Both the position numbers and the translations under genes were made by a program. From contig NZ_BDBR01000051.1 in NCBI RefSeq assembly GCF_001613085.1, positions 1 through 57,376 of the forward strand: DNA of 57,376 nt, in the 5' to 3' direction. The notes below the pieces were generated by a model that saw only the letters and a list, made by a program, of their open reading frames with translations, was not told where the DNA came from and made no database searches. The stretch comes from Nocardia salmonicida NBRC 13393. GTDB lineage: Bacteria > Actinomycetota > Actinomycetes > Mycobacteriales > Mycobacteriaceae. This document shows positions 57,225-57,376 of this stretch, piece after piece. Positions within the stretch are counted from its first letter, which is position 1, and each line of letters starts with the position of its first letter.

Positions 57225-57376
57225 TTAGGCCGGGGTGTGCGGCAAGAGACCGGCGAAGGCTGCTACCGCGTCGTGGGCTTGCTGCTGGACCTGCTGAATC
57301 TGCGGCGGAGCCTGCTCGGTCTGCTGCTGGGCCCATGCGGCAACGCCGTCGATGGCCTGGTTGACATCGAACTGAG
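57225..57376 (-). CDS. C-terminal end of the Gly/Ala-rich secreted protein (continues at 997..1 if circular)
   Basis: The frame is open from the window end to TAA 57225-57227. The 49 residues are Gln/Ala-rich (WAQQQTEQAPPQIQQVQQQA) and helical. Position 1 supplies the first base of a codon completed by 57376 and 57375 (GCT, Ala), so it joins in frame with the partial gene at the left edge. Together they make one 382-residue protein. Confidence 0.75.
   Translation of the reverse strand, partial: QFDVNQAIDGVAAWAQQQTEQAPPQIQQVQQQAHDAVAAFAGLLPHTPA

Noticed and set aside
1..57376. CRISPR arrays, tRNA or rRNA genes, complete insertion sequences
   Set aside because: No regularly spaced repeats with unique spacers, no tRNA cloverleaf and no transposase with terminal inverted repeats were seen.

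Overview
The window looks like one complete circular plasmid of 57,376 bp from a mycolic-acid actinomycete, most likely Nocardia or a close relative such as Rhodococcus or Gordonia. The DNA is GC-rich, genes are packed with ATGA-type overlaps, and the families present (Lsr2, an EspR-like regulator, XRE/DUF5753 with DUF397, SCO6880-type transfer protein, a pAL5000-type RepA/RepB pair) are actinobacterial. A leftward gene is cut at both window ends and reads in frame across the junction, which argues for circularity.

Layout. (i) 44-57 kb, continuing across the ends to 1-2.8 kb: a leftward transfer operon with membrane-anchored and lipoprotein channel parts, a TrbL/VirB6-like protein, an SCO6880-like protein, a VirB4-like ATPase, a three-domain wall hydrolase, a cutinase-family protein and the coupling ATPase. 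(ii) 3-10 kb: two regulator modules (XRE plus EspR-like facing an ImmA/IrrE, MAB_1171c-type membrane protein and P450 operon; XRE/DUF5753 with a DUF397 protein). (iii) 10.6-12.7 kb: a run of small overlapping unknown genes. (iv) 12.8-18.6 kb: a compact peptide (RiPP) cluster with its own promoter and terminator. It holds a 50-residue precursor, a radical SAM enzyme, an asparagine-synthetase/lasso-cyclase-like enzyme and a stand-alone RRE protein. A class I lysyl-tRNA synthetase sits tail-to-tail with it. (v) 18.6-24.6 kb: orphan regulator, glycosyltransferase, tyrosine recombinase and a VapBC-type module. (vi) 24.6-36.7 kb: short leftward genes typical of the leading or stability region of conjugative plasmids (zinc-ribbon proteins, RHH protein, DUF2786, ArdC-like antirestriction protein, SSB, replication-relaxation protein, Lsr2). 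These are punctuated by a repeated promoter/operator cassette and by terminators with conserved loops, and a 600-bp array of very strong inverted repeats lies among them. (vii) 37-44 kb: backbone with an HTH/DUF2637-like membrane protein, a centromere-like palindrome cluster, parA, parB, the replication origin, repA, repB and a second replication-like gene.

The most interesting system is the peptide cluster with its candidate self-resistance LysRS. Next are the hairpin array beside the replication-relaxation gene on a plasmid without a recognisable relaxase, the TAGTACTATG promoter family and the dispersed palindrome and 32-bp repeat families.
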